From positions 1 through 52,360 of the forward strand of contig CALUQM010000012.1 in the NCBI GenBank assembly GCA_944322925.1: a stretch of 52,360 nucleotides of DNA, written 5' to 3'. This DNA comes from an uncultured Bacteroidales bacterium. Lineage in GTDB: Bacteria; Bacteroidota; Bacteroidia; Bacteroidales; UBA932. How positions within the stretch are numbered: position 1 is the stretch's first letter; the number at the start of each line of letters is the position of its first letter. The translations under genes were made by a program, and so were the position numbers. The notes under the pieces are model-generated. The model had not been told where the DNA came from, did no database searches, and was given only the letters and a program-made list of their open reading frames with translations. Shown here in pieces: positions 51,685 through 52,360 of the stretch.

Positions 51685-52221
51685 ATGAAATCATTGCTTT
51701 TGCCGGGCATACTGTTTCTCGCCTTGCCGTTATTTCAGGGACTTAACGGCGAAATTTCTGCAAATGACGGTTCTCCTGCCGATTCGGCGGCGGTGTATGA
51801 GACTGTTTATGATGCTATAGCCGACACGGTATTTACCGTCGATGTAGACATGGCTTATCCCATGACAGGACGTAGTGTGAATCTTGCTTCCGGATATTCC
51901 ATTTCAGTGGACAAGGACAGAATCGTCTCTTATCTTCCGTATTTCGGCAGGGCTTATTCCGTAACGTATGGAGGAGGCGACGGGCTTGTATTCGAAGCGG
52001 AAATTTCGGAATACAGTTGCACCGATGGAAAGAAAGGGCAGAAACTGCTTGTTTTCGGCGCGAAAACGGATGAAGATTCCTTTACTTTCCATCTCACGGT
52101 TTTCTCCGATGGAACTGCAAGTCTGTCAGTGACTTCAATCAACCGACAGTCGATTTCATACAGCGGAGAGGTAATTCCGGCGTCAGAAAAAACTCGAAAA
52201 AACCGCAAAAAAATTTGGTAA
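51685..52221 (+). CDS. DUF4251-family exported protein
   Basis: A 178-residue protein with a signal peptide (MKSLLLPGILFLALPLFQGL). It has the DUF4251 pattern known from Bacteroidota: YPMTGRSVNLASGYSISVDK, then IVSYLPYFGRAYSVTYGGGD, a beta-strand-rich middle, and TVFSDGTASLSVTSINRQSI near the end. The final KTRKNRKKIW is basic. The function of the family is unknown. The start at 51685 follows the groEL terminator by 24 bases; a near -7 site (TATTTTTA, 51666-51673) may drive it. Confidence 0.8.
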   Translation: MKSLLLPGILFLALPLFQGLNGEISANDGSPADSAAVYETVYDAIADTVFTVDVDMAYPMTGRSVNLASGYSISVDKDRIVSYLPYFGRAYSVTYGGGDGLVFEAEISEYSCTDGKKGQKLLVFGAKTDEDSFTFHLTVFSDGTASLSVTSINRQSISYSGEVIPASEKTRKNRKKIW

Positions 52222-52244
52222 GAAACAAAAAAAGCGTACCTTTG
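52215..52244 (+). promoter_or_regulatory. Perfect promoter (TTG-N19-TACCTTTG) at the right end
   Basis: TTG (52215-52217) and TACCTTTG (52237-52244) are exactly 19 bases apart, overlapping the end of the DUF4251 gene. The same -7 octamer is used by rpmH. It points rightwards out of the window. Confidence 0.75.
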
Positions 52245-52360
52245 CAATCCCCAAACGAAAAGGGGGTTGGTTCCGCAAGGGACGAGAAATCGAAAGATAT
52301 TTGAAGTTGATTGAAAAGGCTGAGGAAACAAGTACAAGCAAGCAAACAGCAAAAGAGCAA
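52245..52360 (+). other. Untranslated leader, possibly of an rRNA operon whose 16S gene lies beyond the window
   Basis: No plausible start codon and open frame follow the promoter. A small CCCC/GGGG hairpin lies near the expected transcript start (52249-52268). The rest is A/G-rich with repeated AAGCAAAC-like words (AAGCAAGCAAACAGC). Short A-rich leaders of this kind precede 16S genes in Bacteroidota. The 16S start itself is not visible, so this is an inference. Confidence 0.4.

Overview
The window is ordinary chromosomal DNA of a member of the Bacteroidota, most probably a host-associated (gut) Bacteroidales. The signs are a SusC/SusD pair, many Cys-anchored lipoproteins, a Porin_10-type porin, PepSY-like, PCMD, DUF4251, DUF4988 and DUF5017 families, and a recurring promoter of the Bacteroidota form TTG-N19-TAnnTTTG. 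Shine-Dalgarno sequences are mostly weak. I saw no phage, IS element, integrase, CRISPR array, tRNA or complete rRNA gene. No stretch longer than 300 bases lacks a gene.

Layout. 1-2261: 3'-truncated putative porin (-). 2328-7463: a degenerate nicotinamidase-like protein (-), an amino-sugar kinase fused to a RapZ C-terminal domain followed by a MurU-like nucleotidyltransferase (+), a CPBP membrane protease and a second sugar nucleotidyltransferase (-), and a DivIC/FtsB-like division protein (+). 7465-15955: housekeeping genes purB, folP, tmk, a DoxX/MauE-like membrane protein, rpmH, rsmG, an ECF sigma factor and polA. 16048-18560: a response regulator, histidine kinase and PepSY-like periplasmic protein. 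18567-21442: tyrS-rbfA-LolC/E-type permease operon (-).

21633-41614 is a glycosaminoglycan polysaccharide utilisation locus (PUL). A divergent control region near 32355-32532 drives, leftwards, GH88 unsaturated uronyl hydrolase, a PL8 chondroitin ABC-type lyase, a Ser-type sulfatase and two large DUF4988 lipoproteins carrying different C-terminal parallel beta-helix modules. Rightwards it drives a second PL8 lyase, SusC, SusD and a DUF5017 surface glycan-binding lipoprotein. Together these would bind chondroitin/dermatan sulfate or hyaluronan at the surface, cut it, import oligosaccharides, remove sulfate and split unsaturated disaccharides. No HTCS, ECF/anti-sigma or SusR regulator lies inside the locus. 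The DUF4955-type beta-helix protein is the best candidate in the window for a less-characterised lyase.

41748-47852: an M49-like metallopeptidase with a five-residue HEXXH motif, tpiA, a small lipoprotein, an M6 metalloprotease, and a divergent PCMD protein. 47977-52221: Hsp15-like S4 protein, a cupin phosphomannose-isomerase-like protein, groES-groEL and a DUF4251 protein. The window ends in a perfect promoter followed by a gene-free leader that resembles the start of an rRNA operon (inference).

Start codons were re-chosen where the longest open frame began at an alternative codon or before a convincing ATG. Promoter calls rest on motif match and position only.
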